A stretch of DNA of 64,000 nt from Eggerthellaceae bacterium (GTDB lineage: Bacteria > Actinomycetota > Coriobacteriia > Coriobacteriales > Eggerthellaceae). Numbering within the stretch: position 1 is the first letter of the stretch; each line of letters begins with the position of its first letter. Made by a program: the position numbers and the translations under genes. This document shows, one piece after another, positions 49,716 through 58,551 of this stretch. The stretch is taken from assembly GCA_022791455.1 (NCBI GenBank), contig JAAVZC010000006.1, positions 113,635 through 177,634 on the forward strand. The letters are read 5' to 3'. The notes under the pieces are model-generated. The model had not been told where the DNA came from and searched no databases. It saw only the letters and a list, made by a program, of their open reading frames with translations.

Positions 49716-51196
49716 GTGTCCTTAAACCCTCCTCCTTGGGACGAATTCACCACGCTGGACCCCGCCTCCCGCGCGTAGCGGGTAAGGCCGCTGGGCCACA
49801 CGGTGGTGGTTTCGCCCGACAATACGAACGCGCGCAGGTCGGCCTTGCGCGGCACCTCTTCCCCATCGATCCAGGTGGGAAGGCACTTGAAGTCGATAAC
49901 CTCTTGGGCGATGAACCGCCGCGGCTCCGCCTTCACCTTCGCCAGCAAATCCGCCAGCACCTCCGGCTCCAGCTCGCAGCCGAACACCACGCCGTAGCCG
50001 CCCGCTTCCGCCACGTCCTTGATCACCAAGTTCTGGGCGTTCTCCAGCACGTAGGCCAGGTCGTCCTCGTAATAGGGCAGGTAAGTGGGTGCGTTGTGCA
50101 GAATGGGCTGCTCGCCCAGGTAGTACTCGATCATCTTCGGCACGAAATAGTAGATGCCCTTATCGTCGGCCGCGCCGTTACCGGGGGCGTTGATGATAGC
50201 CAGGTTGCCGGCGCGGTAGGCGCTCATGATATTGGGCACGCCGATGAGGCTCTCCGGCAGGAAGCACAGCGGGTCCAGGTACTCGTCGGACAGCCGGCGG
50301 TACACCGCGCCCACCCGCGTGTTGCGCGTGCTGTCGCGGTAGTAGAGCACCTCGTTTTCCACGAACAGCTCGGAAGGCTCCGCCAGCACGGCGTCGATGC
50401 GCTCGGCCAGGTAGGAATGCTCGAAGTAAGCGGCGTTGTAGCGGCCCGGCGTCAGCACCACGTTGATGCCGCCGCAGTTCACATGGTCCATCACCGCCCG
50501 CAGCCGCGCTGCGTAATCGCGATTGTCCACCAGCGGCGCGTTCTGGAACGTCTGGGCATCGCAGCGACGACACAGCGTGCGCGCCACAAGCGGGTACGAT
50601 GCACCCGAGGGAATGCGCAGGTTGTCCTCCAGCACGTACCAAATGCCGTCGTCGCCCTCAACCAAGTCGATGCCGGAGATGTGCGAGTAGATGCCCTTCG
50701 GCGGCATGATGGCTTCCACCTGGGGAAGGAAGCCGGAAGAGGCGTAGGCGAAATGCTCCGGCACCACACCGTCCTTGATGATTTCCGCGCCGTTGTACAG
50801 GTCGCGCAAATACGCGTTCAGCGCGTCGACCCGCTGGATAAGGCCGCGCTCCAGCACCGCCCAGTCCGCCGCGCTAATGACGCGCGGAATGGCGTCGAAC
50901 GGAAACAGCCGCTCTTCGAACTGGCCGTTCTTGTACAGGCCGAACTTCACGCCGTAGCGCGCCAGTTGCTGATTGATGCGCGGACTGTACCCCACCAACC
51001 GCGTGTAGATTTGCGGCTTGTTGGCCTCCATGTCCGCCACGGCATCCGCCGGACAGCATGGTTGCACGCTGCCGTCGGCAAGCGACGACTGCGGCGGCAC
51101 GGCGCCGGAAAACGGCTCGTCAATGGCCGCCGACTGCAGCTCCGCTTGCTCCACCGCCGAGACGGGCGGCTCGGATAGTCCTTCGGAAGACGTCAT
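49697..51196 (-). CDS. Circularly permuted ATP-grasp protein (DUF404/DUF407)
   Basis: A 499-residue circularly permuted ATP-grasp enzyme, predicted to ligate amino or carboxyl groups to peptides with ATP. Diagnostic blocks are GIDLVEGDDGIWYVLEDNLRIPSGASYPL, NVVLTPGRYNAAYFEHSYLA and VIKDVAEAGGYGVVFG. The first 55 residues are a family-specific, low-complexity extension. The ATG at 51196 has GGGGAG five bases upstream; the frame extends further to 51250. First gene of the operon with alpha-E and transglutaminase proteins; the trio was predicted by comparative genomics to make or modify peptides. Confidence 0.92.
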   Translation of the reverse strand: MTSSEGLSEPPVSAVEQAELQSAAIDEPFSGAVPPQSSLADGSVQPCCPADAVADMEANKPQIYTRLVGYSPRINQQLARYGVKFGLYKNGQFEERLFPFDAIPRVISAADWAVLERGLIQRVDALNAYLRDLYNGAEIIKDGVVPEHFAYASSGFLPQVEAIMPPKGIYSHISGIDLVEGDDGIWYVLEDNLRIPSGASYPLVARTLCRRCDAQTFQNAPLVDNRDYAARLRAVMDHVNCGGINVVLTPGRYNAAYFEHSYLAERIDAVLAEPSELFVENEVLYYRDSTRNTRVGAVYRRLSDEYLDPLCFLPESLIGVPNIMSAYRAGNLAIINAPGNGAADDKGIYYFVPKMIEYYLGEQPILHNAPTYLPYYEDDLAYVLENAQNLVIKDVAEAGGYGVVFGCELEPEVLADLLAKVKAEPRRFIAQEVIDFKCLPTWIDGEEVPRKADLRAFVLSGETTTVWPSGLTRYAREAGSSVVNSSQGGGFKDTWVLSR

Positions 51197-51348
51197 GGGC
51201 GCTCCCCTCTTGTGAAATAATGGTCCCTCACGCCGCGAAAACGCTCTCAACCCCTCGTCCGAACGGCTGGTTCAATGATAATCGTTCAACTAATGTTTCC
51301 AGGCCAGATAAGGATTTCGCCCGCGAAAAGTCCATTCGAGATTTTGTC

Positions 51349-51376
51349 TTGAACAAGCGGCAAATTTTGGTAGAAT
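51349..51376 (+). promoter_or_regulatory. Promoter of tRNA-Ser(GGA)
   Basis: TTGAAC (51349-51354) and TAGAAT (51371-51376) are 16 bases apart. The -10 box lies in a palindrome TTGGTA-GAA-TACCAA. Confidence 0.6.
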
Positions 51377-51412
51377 ACCAAGTTACTGCGCGTGAGCGTG
51401 GTGTCGATACGC

Positions 51413-51504
51413 GGAGAGATGTCCGAGCTGGTCGAAGGAGCACGATTGGAAATCGTGTATGCGCCAAAAGCGTATCTGGGGTTCGAATCCCCATCTCTCC
51501 GCCA
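51413..51504 (+). tRNA. tRNA-Ser (GGA)
   Basis: A class II cloverleaf: acceptor GGAGAGA/TCTCTCC, anticodon loop TTGGAAA (GGA), a long variable arm (TATGCGCCAAAAGCGTA), T-arm GGGTTCGAATCCCC, G discriminator and encoded CCA. Confidence 0.96.
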
Positions 51505-51514
51505 CTGATTACCC

Positions 51515-51538
51515 ACCCTCGACTCCGAGGGTTTTTTT
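51515..51538 (+). terminator. Terminator of tRNA-Ser(GGA)
   Basis: ACCCTCG-ACTC-CGAGGGT followed by seven T residues. Confidence 0.9.
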
Positions 51539-51573
51539 GAATAGGACGGAAACGCAACGTCCACACCCCATGC

Positions 51574-51666
51574 GGAGGGGTGGCAGAGTGGTTGAATGCG
51601 GCGGTCTCGAAAACCGTTTTACGCGTAACCCGCGTAACGAGGGTTCGAATCCCTCCTCCTCCGCCA
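51574..51666 (+). tRNA. tRNA-Ser (CGA)
   Basis: A class II cloverleaf: acceptor GGAGGGG pairs with CTCCTCC (one G-U), anticodon loop CTCGAAA (CGA), long variable arm (ACGCGTAACCCGCGT), T-arm GGGTTCGAATCCC, G discriminator and encoded CCA. Confidence 0.96.
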
Positions 51667-51678
51667 CTAAAAAGTCTG

Positions 51679-51700
51679 TGCCCCAGCAATGGGGCATTTT
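51679..51700 (+). terminator. Terminator after tRNA-Ser(CGA)
   Basis: TGCCCC-AGCAAT-GGGGCA followed by TTTT. A similar hairpin with the same CCCC/GGGG core and an A--AT loop ends the following element at 51867. Confidence 0.85.
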
Positions 51701-51718
51701 CATTGCCAGAGCATTTCC

Positions 51719-51858
51719 GGGGATTCGAACCGATGAGGTCGATTTCCGAAAAGCAAAGCCGCCAGTGGCGGGTTTGCCGGAAATCGGGGCTGAGGGCTAT
51801 GCCCGATGCCCGTGATTTTCGCGGAGCGAAAATCGGGAATCCCTCCTCCTCCGCCACT
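51719..51858 (+). other. tRNA-Ser-derived structured element
   Basis: Starts with GGGGATTCGAACC, the complement of the tRNA-Ser T-arm, continues with hairpins GCCGCCAGTGGCGG and GATTTTCGCGGAGCGAAAATC, and ends with a 21-base exact copy of the tRNA-Ser(CGA) 3' end (51838-51858; original 51648-51668). CCAGTGG and TTCGCG-N-AGCGAA recur at the same places in the tRNA-Phe element, so both belong to one family whose ends are copied from the neighbouring tRNA. Confidence 0.65.
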
Positions 51859-51866
51859 TGATTGTT

Positions 51867-51891
51867 AACGCCCCAACTATGGGGCGTTTTT
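51867..51891. terminator. Terminator closing the tRNA-Ser element / ABC gene
   Basis: AACGCCCC-AACTAT-GGGGCGTT with T residues on the plus side and A residues on the other, overlapping the ABC gene stop on the minus strand. Confidence 0.8.
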
Positions 51892-52684
51892 AGTATTCGC
51901 CGAAGAGGCGGTAGTAGCCTTTTGATTCAGTTGCTTGCAGGGGGACGCCGAAGAGGTTGGTCATTTGCTCGCTGGTTAGCAGCTCTTCTTTGGGACCGTC
52001 GGCAACAATGCGGCCCTCTTTCAGCAGCAACAGGCGCTTGATTTCGGGGATGATGTCCTCCGGATAGTGGGTGACCAGCAGCACGGCGCGGCCCGACTGG
52101 GCAATGAGTCGCATGCAGCGGCGCACGTAGAACATGCCTTCCGGGTCCAGCCCAGTACAGGGCTCGTCGAACACGATGGCCGACGGATCGCTCACCAGCG
52201 CCCGCGCCACAAGCACGCGCCGCGCCTGGCCGGTGGACAGCGTCATCACGTCACGGTCGGCCAGCTCGGCAATGCCCAGCTGCTCCATGGTCGCAAGCGC
52301 TCGCGCCCGGTCAGCTTCCGTCACCGGCACCCGCCGCGGCACCCCCAGCACGCCGTACAGCCCGCCAATCACCACTTCCACAGCGGGCAGATGCACCGCA
52401 ATCTGCTTCTGCATCGACGAGGACACAATGCCCAGCGCCGCGCGCAGCTCCGCCAGCACCGGCCGCTCTTGGCCGCGAAACACCACTGGCGGCTCATCGC
52501 GATGCAGCGGCAGCACCTCCCGCGTGATGAGATTGATGAAGGTCGACTTCCCCGCGCCATTGGGCCCCAGCAGGCACACCGACTCCCCCTCCCCTAGCAC
52601 TAGGGAGTCAATTTCCAGAATGGGTCGCCCTTCCCGGCGCACCACAGCATCGCTGATCTGGAGAAACGGAGCTTCAAAGTTCAT
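51890..52684 (-). CDS. ABC transporter ATP-binding protein (stand-alone)
   Basis: A 264-residue ABC ATPase. Walker A GPNGAGKST (near 45), Q loop, signature LSTGQARRVLVARAL (Thr-Gly-Gln variant of LSGGQ), Walker B AIVFDEPCTGLDP and the switch His in LLVTHYPEDI are intact. It resembles the ModF/YlmA-type single ATPases. No permease gene is adjacent, so its partner is elsewhere or it acts alone. The ATG at 52684 has AGGAAGG seven bases upstream; the extension to 52837 runs back through a terminator and is rejected. Confidence 0.9.
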   Translation of the reverse strand: MNFEAPFLQISDAVVRREGRPILEIDSLVLGEGESVCLLGPNGAGKSTFINLITREVLPLHRDEPPVVFRGQERPVLAELRAALGIVSSSMQKQIAVHLPAVEVVIGGLYGVLGVPRRVPVTEADRARALATMEQLGIAELADRDVMTLSTGQARRVLVARALVSDPSAIVFDEPCTGLDPEGMFYVRRCMRLIAQSGRAVLLVTHYPEDIIPEIKRLLLLKEGRIVADGPKEELLTSEQMTNLFGVPLQATESKGYYRLFGEY

Positions 52685-52713
52685 CGCAGGACCTTCCTGG
52701 GGACGGATACCAA

Positions 52714-52739
52714 AAGGGCGCCCCAGCAGGAGCGCCCTT
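52714..52739 (-). terminator. Terminator of the foldase gene
   Basis: AAGGGCGC/GCGCCCTT stem with a ten-base loop and TT tail, between the PPIase stop and the ABC gene start. Confidence 0.75.
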
Positions 52740-52760
52740 GAAAGGTTGGAAAAGTTTCGA

Positions 52761-54086
52761 CTACTGAGCGGAGCCCTCGGCGGAACCCTCGTCAGCGCCT
52801 TCGCCCTCGGGGGTGCCGGGGTCGTTGCTGGTGTCAACGTCCACGTTGCCCTCGGTGGCGGGAGCCGGCTCGTCGCTGGAGGAATCCACGTTGCCTTCGG
52901 TGGCAGGCGCGCCCTCTTCGCCCTCGGCGGTCACGGTCTGGTCGCCGGTCTCGTCGGTCACGGTCTCGCCCGTCTCGCCGGCAATGCCCTCGGCAGTCGC
53001 GTCAGCGGTGGCGTCGTCGACGGCATCCTCTTCGGAAGCGGTCTCGTACTTGCTCATGTCAACGTCGTAGGGCAGGCCCTCCGGCATGTCGTTGATCACG
53101 ATGTCGGCAGCTTCCTTCTGCTCGGCCACCCAGTCGCTGTACGCCTGCGAGTTGTTGTTGCTCACGATGAGCGACTTGATGGAATCTACGAACTCGGTGG
53201 GCAGCTGGTCGGAGCTGGTCACTTCCTCGGGAGCGGTGAACACCTCGGTGCACTTGATGATGTGAATGCCGAACTGGCTGGTCACCAGGTCGCTCACTTC
53301 GCCTTCGCCCAGGCCGTCAAGCGCGGTCTGGTACTCGGTCACGAACTGGGTCAGCTTGTCCCAGCCCACGTTGCCGCCGTTGGAAGCGGAGCTGTCGGTG
53401 GAGTACTGCTGCGCGGCTTCGGCGAAGTCCAGGCTGCCGTCCTTGATCTTGGCCAGCACCTCTTCGGCCGTGGCCTCATCGCCCGACTCGAACAGGATGT
53501 GGGAAGACTTCTTCGCGCCGTTATAGTAGGAGGCGTACATCTGGGCATATTCCAGAATCTGATCCTCGGTGGGCTCGGCGTCGGTGGCCAGCTGCTCCTG
53601 CAGCTGCTGCATGATCAGCGACAGCTCGATGTTCTCGCGGTACTCTTCCTCGGTCACACCGGCGGACGCCAGCGCGTTTGCCCACGCCTCGTCGTCGTTG
53701 TAGTTGGACTTCATCTGGTCCACGTAGGACTGCACGGTGTCGGCGCTCACAGAAACGCCCTTGGACTCGGCGCCCTGACGCACAACTTCCTGGGTCACAT
53801 AGCCGTCGATGATCTCCTGGCGAATGGACTCGGGAGTGGCGCTGTTCTGAGCCAGCCACTGGCCCCAGGCCTCTTCCTCGGACAGGCCCATCTGCTCGCG
53901 AGAAGACTGAATGGTGTTGGTGATCTCATCTTCGTAGATCTCAACGCCGTTAACCGTGGCGGCCACAGCGCCGGACTTGCCGTCGCTTCCGCCCTCGTCG
54001 TTGCCCGAGCAGCCGGCCACAACGCCGGTGCAAGCAACCGCCAGACCAAAGGCGCAGAACGCCTTCAAAAACGTGTACTTTTCCAT
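52761..54086 (-). CDS. PrsA/SurA-like peptidyl-prolyl isomerase lipoprotein
   Basis: A 441-residue extracytoplasmic foldase. The lipobox GVVAGC places the lipid anchor at Cys26. A SurA_N-like helical region (about 45-190) is followed by a parvulin (PPIC) domain (about 195-290, SSHILFESGDEATAEEVLAKI and NVGWDKLTQFVTEYQTAL). The last 100 residues are an acidic, low-complexity tail with APATEGNVD units and Glu/Gly/Ser repeats. It should fold exported proteins such as the large surface proteins encoded next to it. AAAGG lies seven bases before the ATG. Confidence 0.92.
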   Translation of the reverse strand: MEKYTFLKAFCAFGLAVACTGVVAGCSGNDEGGSDGKSGAVAATVNGVEIYEDEITNTIQSSREQMGLSEEEAWGQWLAQNSATPESIRQEIIDGYVTQEVVRQGAESKGVSVSADTVQSYVDQMKSNYNDDEAWANALASAGVTEEEYRENIELSLIMQQLQEQLATDAEPTEDQILEYAQMYASYYNGAKKSSHILFESGDEATAEEVLAKIKDGSLDFAEAAQQYSTDSSASNGGNVGWDKLTQFVTEYQTALDGLGEGEVSDLVTSQFGIHIIKCTEVFTAPEEVTSSDQLPTEFVDSIKSLIVSNNNSQAYSDWVAEQKEAADIVINDMPEGLPYDVDMSKYETASEEDAVDDATADATAEGIAGETGETVTDETGDQTVTAEGEEGAPATEGNVDSSSDEPAPATEGNVDVDTSNDPGTPEGEGADEGSAEGSAQ

Positions 54087-54319
54087 ACTAACCTTTCTCC
54101 GACACGGACAGCGCAGTGCCCGAAGGCCAGAGAGGGGCGTTGGCGCTGTTCAATTCCGTGGTTTTGTCCCGAGTATTCTTGCATATTCGCAAATTCGCGA
54201 ATGGGCGATCACAATATGGACAAATTCGCTTCACAGCTACGGGCCGTTTGCTCCACAATTACGGTTCGTTTTCAGTTTAGGAACAGGGTGCCCTTGGGAC
54301 AGGGTTTTCAGGGGAAAGC

Positions 54320-54353
54320 GAAGGGCCGACTCGGAAGCTTGAGTCGGCCCTTC
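54320..54353. terminator. Hairpin after the large surface protein gene
   Basis: Thirteen-base perfect stem GAAGGGCCGACTC/GAGTCGGCCCTTC with an eight-base loop; no strong T run. The rest of the gap 54087-54417 shows only short palindromes such as ATTCGCGAAT near 54190, probably in the foldase gene promoter. Confidence 0.7.
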
Positions 54354-54417
54354 GAAGAGGAGGGGGCGGGGAGGTTTGCGCTAAGTCCCCGATGCTTGGT
54401 GCGGTTTCGCGGCGGCC

Positions 54418-57400
54418 TTACTTCTGGGCGAAGGCGGCGCCGGCGGCCGGGATGCCCTCGAGCTGCGGCTCGGTTTCGGTGGTGCCGGCGAAGTCTTCCT
54501 CGCGGCCCTTCAGCCCGCGGGTGAAGTTGCTGCGGTTGGCCACCACGGCTCCGGCGTACAGAACGGTGAACAGCACACCCAGGATCATGAGGAAGTGCAC
54601 CCAGCAGTCCGGATCTTCGTTGTCGAAGGCGGTCTCGGGGATGGCGTCATCCTCGATGGTGGCGGTGGCACGCGTGGTGGCGCCGGTGCCGGTCTCGGGC
54701 AGGTTGGTCATGGGCGTGGCGTCGTCGTCGATGGTGGCGGTGGCGGGAGCGGCCGGGGCCTCAGCGGGGGCCGCGGGGGCAGCCGGAGCGGCGGCCGGGG
54801 CCGGGGTCGTGGCAGGCGCCGGGGTCGGGGCCGGAGTGCCACCGGTGGTGTCGTCATCGCCGTCGTCAGTGGGCGGAGTGGTCACGGCCGGGGTGGGCTC
54901 GGGCTCGGGCTCGCCTTCCGGCGCGTTCGCGATGATGGTGAAGTCGCCGTTCTCGATGGTCACGTCGTAGTTGTTCCACATGGTGGGGTTCTGGGTCTCG
55001 GCGGAGAAGCGAGCAGTCAGCGCGCCCTCGTAGATGCCGGGGGTCTCGGTGCCGCCGTTGGTGCGGTACACCTCAACCCTGCCCAGGTCATCGGCGTTCA
55101 CCAGCGTGCCCTTGGAGAGATCGAACCCACCGCGGAACGCCGGATCCACCGCCCCCTGCTGCTTAGCCTCATTGCCCACCACATAGGTGACAGAGCGCTT
55201 TGCAATATGGATAGGAACGACCAGGGTAGTTGTTGCGTCTTGGGTGTTTTCGGTTCCGCGCTTAATTTCAACCCGAAGCAGGCCATCGGTTGCATTGGTG
55301 AACGAAGGCAGCTCGCCTGAAACGACATCGCCATAGCGGTAGGTAACCGTATCCAGACCCTCAATAATGCCTGTGATCACAGGAGTATAGGTGTTGCCGT
55401 CATACACTTCATTTACGCCATAGGCACCATTTTGCTGCTCGTAAGCCACATCGCTGAAGTCAGGAACGAAGCGGTAGGTGAAGGTCTTGTCACCTGCGAC
55501 CTGCGTAACGCCCTCAGCTGCAGGATCACCAACCCAGGCGCCTGGACGATATCCCTCGCTAGCGTTCATGCTCGGGATGTCGTTCGCAGTCAGGGTATAA
55601 ACCCCTTCACCCTTCTCGACATAGTTTTCGTCGCCATCCTTGAAGGTAATCACACGCGAATCAGTATCACCCTCGGCAATGGTTCCGTTTTGTACGACAT
55701 AGCTCAATACTGCCTGGTACTTATCGGGAATGCCGTCTCCCTGACCATCCTCCTCAACGCCGACGCTCGGATCAACAAGAACATCCTCGCCCCAGTGAGC
55801 GGTAAAGGTCAGAACCGCGCCGCCCGTGACCGTGAAGTTCCCGAAGGTCGGATTATCGAACTGGCTGTTGACCTCATCGTTGGCGTCGTTGTTGATGTCC
55901 AGGCTCCAGTAGTCGAAGGCCATACCGGGGTTCGGCTTCTTACCGGGCTCCGGGATCTTGATCGTCTTGCTGGTCTGATACACGTCCTCGCCAGCAGCGT
56001 TCTTCTCCGACAGGGTAATGACACCGAACACCGTCGGCTCAACGATGCCGCCCTCTCCGGACTCGAAGACAACGGTCACCTGATACTTGTCAGCAATGCC
56101 GTCCTCGTTCGTGTCCTCGACCCAGTTGGCGACATACGTCAATTCCAGTATTTCGCCCTCGGCCTGGGTGGTGTCAACATTAACGGTGTAATCATCGTTG
56201 AGGTCAACCGCTTCTCCATCAGCCGTCTCGATGGTCCAACCGTCAAAGACATACCCCGTCTTTGCCTCGGTAATTGCTGCGCCGGGCTTGATGGTGCCAG
56301 ACGTTGCCTTTTCTCCGGGGATGTTGCAAATCTTAGAAACCTGAGCATAGGCGGCATCTGAAGGTGCCAGCTTTACAAGACCCTGCTCGGGCTTGGCAGA
56401 AACGTAGTTCACCTTAACCTGGTACTTATCAGCAATGCCATCGCCAGGATTCTGCTCGGTTCCGCCAAACTTGTCCTGGGTGTAGTAGATCTGCACGACA
56501 TTCCGCTTAGCCCCAGTTCCATCGAGGGCCTCAACAGTGATGGGAAGTCCAACGTGGTCGAAGACGTAACCAGAGATCTGCTCGGCTTTATCCTCGGTGG
56601 CATTAATTACTGCCCCGTATTGAGCAGTGAGGCCGTCGGTGTCCTCGTGAATCTTGTTGCCGCTCTCGTCAAGGTGCTCGATGGAGTAGGGATAATCTCC
56701 AAGCTCATAAGTGATCGTAAACGTCACATCTCCCTTGACTCCAACGCCCAGCGGAGCACTCTCGCTTAGCCCAGCAGTAGAGCTCCAGGTGGACTTTGCC
56801 GCATCGTAGCCCAGGTTCGGGTTCGATACGGGAATGTCGGCCTCGGAGATCACGTAGACGCCGTCCTTGGCGGGCTCGCCATTCTTCTTAAGCGTGACGA
56901 TCTTCTGGATGGAAGTCATCTCACCCGCAGAACCTTCAAAGGTTCCATTAACAACCTGGAAGGTGACCGTCGCCTGGAAGATGTCAGCAATACTATCCTT
57001 GTTGTCATCCTTGCCCCAAAGCGCCGTGATCTCGTACTTGCCGCCAGCCTGGATAGTCATGGACCTGGCATCTTCGCTCTCCGCAGAAGGATCTGCGACG
57101 CCTTGCGACTCCCAACCCGCAAACGCGTAGCCTTCTGCAGGCACAAGCTGCGTTTTGTCATAGCGGTCGAGGGTGATGTATGCGGTGCGGTTGTCGGTCG
57201 CGCTCTTCATGATCGTGTAAACACGCGTGATCGCTCCACCACCGGCTTTTACAACTCCCAGGTCATCATTTTCGGATTGAATAGTAACCACTGCCTGATA
57301 CTTATCAGGAATGCCGTCACCCGGCTTCTCACCATTGCTGTCATTGCCAGGATCAACCAAGGTGTCGACCGTGTAGTAAACATTAACTTCGTTGTTGTCC

Positions 57401-58548
57401 GGGTTGTCCGTAACTACGCCGCGGCCGACCTCAACCGAATCATACACATATCCTTCAATCTCAGGGATTTCTCCTGCAGAGAGGATGGAGTCATATTCTG
57501 CGGTACGCTCCTCTGAATCGCGCAGCTTATTGGTGGTTCCCTCTTCATAGTAGTTCACCGTGTAGGCATACGAATTCAGATCATATTCGTAAACATAGCT
57601 CGTGTCTGAAGCAACAGAGTCGTACACTCGCTCTACGATCTGGTTCACAACAAACTCTTGATAGGCCTCATTATCCCCAACAAAGTGGCCATTGCCATAA
57701 TGCGGATTCTGCTCAAAGACCGGAACATCGTTGGGCTCCAGCTGATAAACGCCACCATCTTCTGCGGTTGTGTGCTTGCCGTGCTCGTCGGTCAAGGTTA
57801 CGGTTTTCTTTGCGACACCGTCTTTGATCGTGAAGCCCTTCGCCACGGCATCATCTTCGTCGATGCTGCCGTTGATGACGCTGTAGGTCAGCTCCACCTG
57901 GTACTTGTCGGCAATCTCATCGCCGTTGGCGTCCTTGTCGTAGTACAGGTTGATGACGTTCTGGCTGTGGTCTGCGTGGATCTCGATCTGTTCCACGCTG
58001 GCGTTTGCGAACAAGTAGCCCTCGATCTCAGCAACTTCGTTTGCAGACTGGATGATTTCTCCGTAATTTGCCGTCTCGGTCTTGCTCCTCTCGATTTTCT
58101 TCGTAGGATCGGCGGCGTCAAAATAGTTAACGGTATAGGTCGACTCGCCAAGCTTGTAATAGAAGATGGCTTCCTGCTCGTTGCCGTATTCGAAAGTCAG
58201 GCCAGAGGCGGGGAGATTGCTGCCGACATAAGAATAATTACCAATGGTTTGCTTAATGACATCGCTGGCGTCGAATTTATTCCCGCTAATGCCAGATACC
58301 TTCTCTTCGGGAGCAAGCTCGTTGGTTGTGCCTTCCTCGAAAAACTTGCAGGTAATGGATCCGATCTTGGCTTCCGGGGTACCGAACTCGCCGTCGATGT
58401 GCCAGGTGTTAGTTCCTCCGCTGACATAGTCGTCAGCGCCACTGCTGCACACCAAATCGCCCCAGACGATTCCGTCAAGGGACACAACGCCACTCGCGCC
58501 AGAGTAAGGCTCGAAGGTCTTTCCTTCCTTGAGCGCATTCTTTACCAT
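54418..58548 (-). CDS. Large repetitive surface protein, main part (downstream of an in-frame TGA)
   Basis: A 1376-residue region in the same frame as the ORF at 58552-59343, from which it is separated by one TGA codon; it lacks its own signal peptide and ribosome site. It holds repeated MucBP/InlB-B-like units (such as YTVNYFDAADPTKKIE, YPYSIEHLDESGNKIHED) joined by D-x-N-x-DGIADKYQV linkers that resemble Ca2+-binding repeats. MBG-like domains, a Pro/Ala/Thr stalk and an LPETG motif follow. A membrane helix (VHFLMILGVLFTVLYAGAV) comes about 37 residues after LPETG, followed by a 44-residue tail. It is probably a cell-surface adhesin or mucin-binding protein if read through. Confidence 0.83.
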   Translation of the reverse strand: MVKNALKEGKTFEPYSGASGVVSLDGIVWGDLVCSSGADDYVSGGTNTWHIDGEFGTPEAKIGSITCKFFEEGTTNELAPEEKVSGISGNKFDASDVIKQTIGNYSYVGSNLPASGLTFEYGNEQEAIFYYKLGESTYTVNYFDAADPTKKIERSKTETANYGEIIQSANEVAEIEGYLFANASVEQIEIHADHSQNVINLYYDKDANGDEIADKYQVELTYSVINGSIDEDDAVAKGFTIKDGVAKKTVTLTDEHGKHTTAEDGGVYQLEPNDVPVFEQNPHYGNGHFVGDNEAYQEFVVNQIVERVYDSVASDTSYVYEYDLNSYAYTVNYYEEGTTNKLRDSEERTAEYDSILSAGEIPEIEGYVYDSVEVGRGVVTDNPDNNEVNVYYTVDTLVDPGNDSNGEKPGDGIPDKYQAVVTIQSENDDLGVVKAGGGAITRVYTIMKSATDNRTAYITLDRYDKTQLVPAEGYAFAGWESQGVADPSAESEDARSMTIQAGGKYEITALWGKDDNKDSIADIFQATVTFQVVNGTFEGSAGEMTSIQKIVTLKKNGEPAKDGVYVISEADIPVSNPNLGYDAAKSTWSSTAGLSESAPLGVGVKGDVTFTITYELGDYPYSIEHLDESGNKIHEDTDGLTAQYGAVINATEDKAEQISGYVFDHVGLPITVEALDGTGAKRNVVQIYYTQDKFGGTEQNPGDGIADKYQVKVNYVSAKPEQGLVKLAPSDAAYAQVSKICNIPGEKATSGTIKPGAAITEAKTGYVFDGWTIETADGEAVDLNDDYTVNVDTTQAEGEILELTYVANWVEDTNEDGIADKYQVTVVFESGEGGIVEPTVFGVITLSEKNAAGEDVYQTSKTIKIPEPGKKPNPGMAFDYWSLDINNDANDEVNSQFDNPTFGNFTVTGGAVLTFTAHWGEDVLVDPSVGVEEDGQGDGIPDKYQAVLSYVVQNGTIAEGDTDSRVITFKDGDENYVEKGEGVYTLTANDIPSMNASEGYRPGAWVGDPAAEGVTQVAGDKTFTYRFVPDFSDVAYEQQNGAYGVNEVYDGNTYTPVITGIIEGLDTVTYRYGDVVSGELPSFTNATDGLLRVEIKRGTENTQDATTTLVVPIHIAKRSVTYVVGNEAKQQGAVDPAFRGGFDLSKGTLVNADDLGRVEVYRTNGGTETPGIYEGALTARFSAETQNPTMWNNYDVTIENGDFTIIANAPEGEPEPEPTPAVTTPPTDDGDDDTTGGTPAPTPAPATTPAPAAAPAAPAAPAEAPAAPATATIDDDATPMTNLPETGTGATTRATATIEDDAIPETAFDNEDPDCWVHFLMILGVLFTVLYAGAVVANRSNFTRGLKGREEDFAGTTETEPQLEGIPAAGAAFAQK

Positions 58549-58551
58549 GGC

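Noticed and set aside
51667..51860. A third tRNA gene in the segment after tRNA-Ser(CGA)
   Set aside because: It ends like a tRNA 3' end with CCA but has no acceptor 5' strand, D-arm or anticodon arm; treated as a tRNA-derived element.
54640..54720. Classical sortase sorting signal in the large surface protein
   Set aside because: LPETG is present but the membrane helix begins about 37 residues later and a long tail follows; not a normal LPxTG signal.
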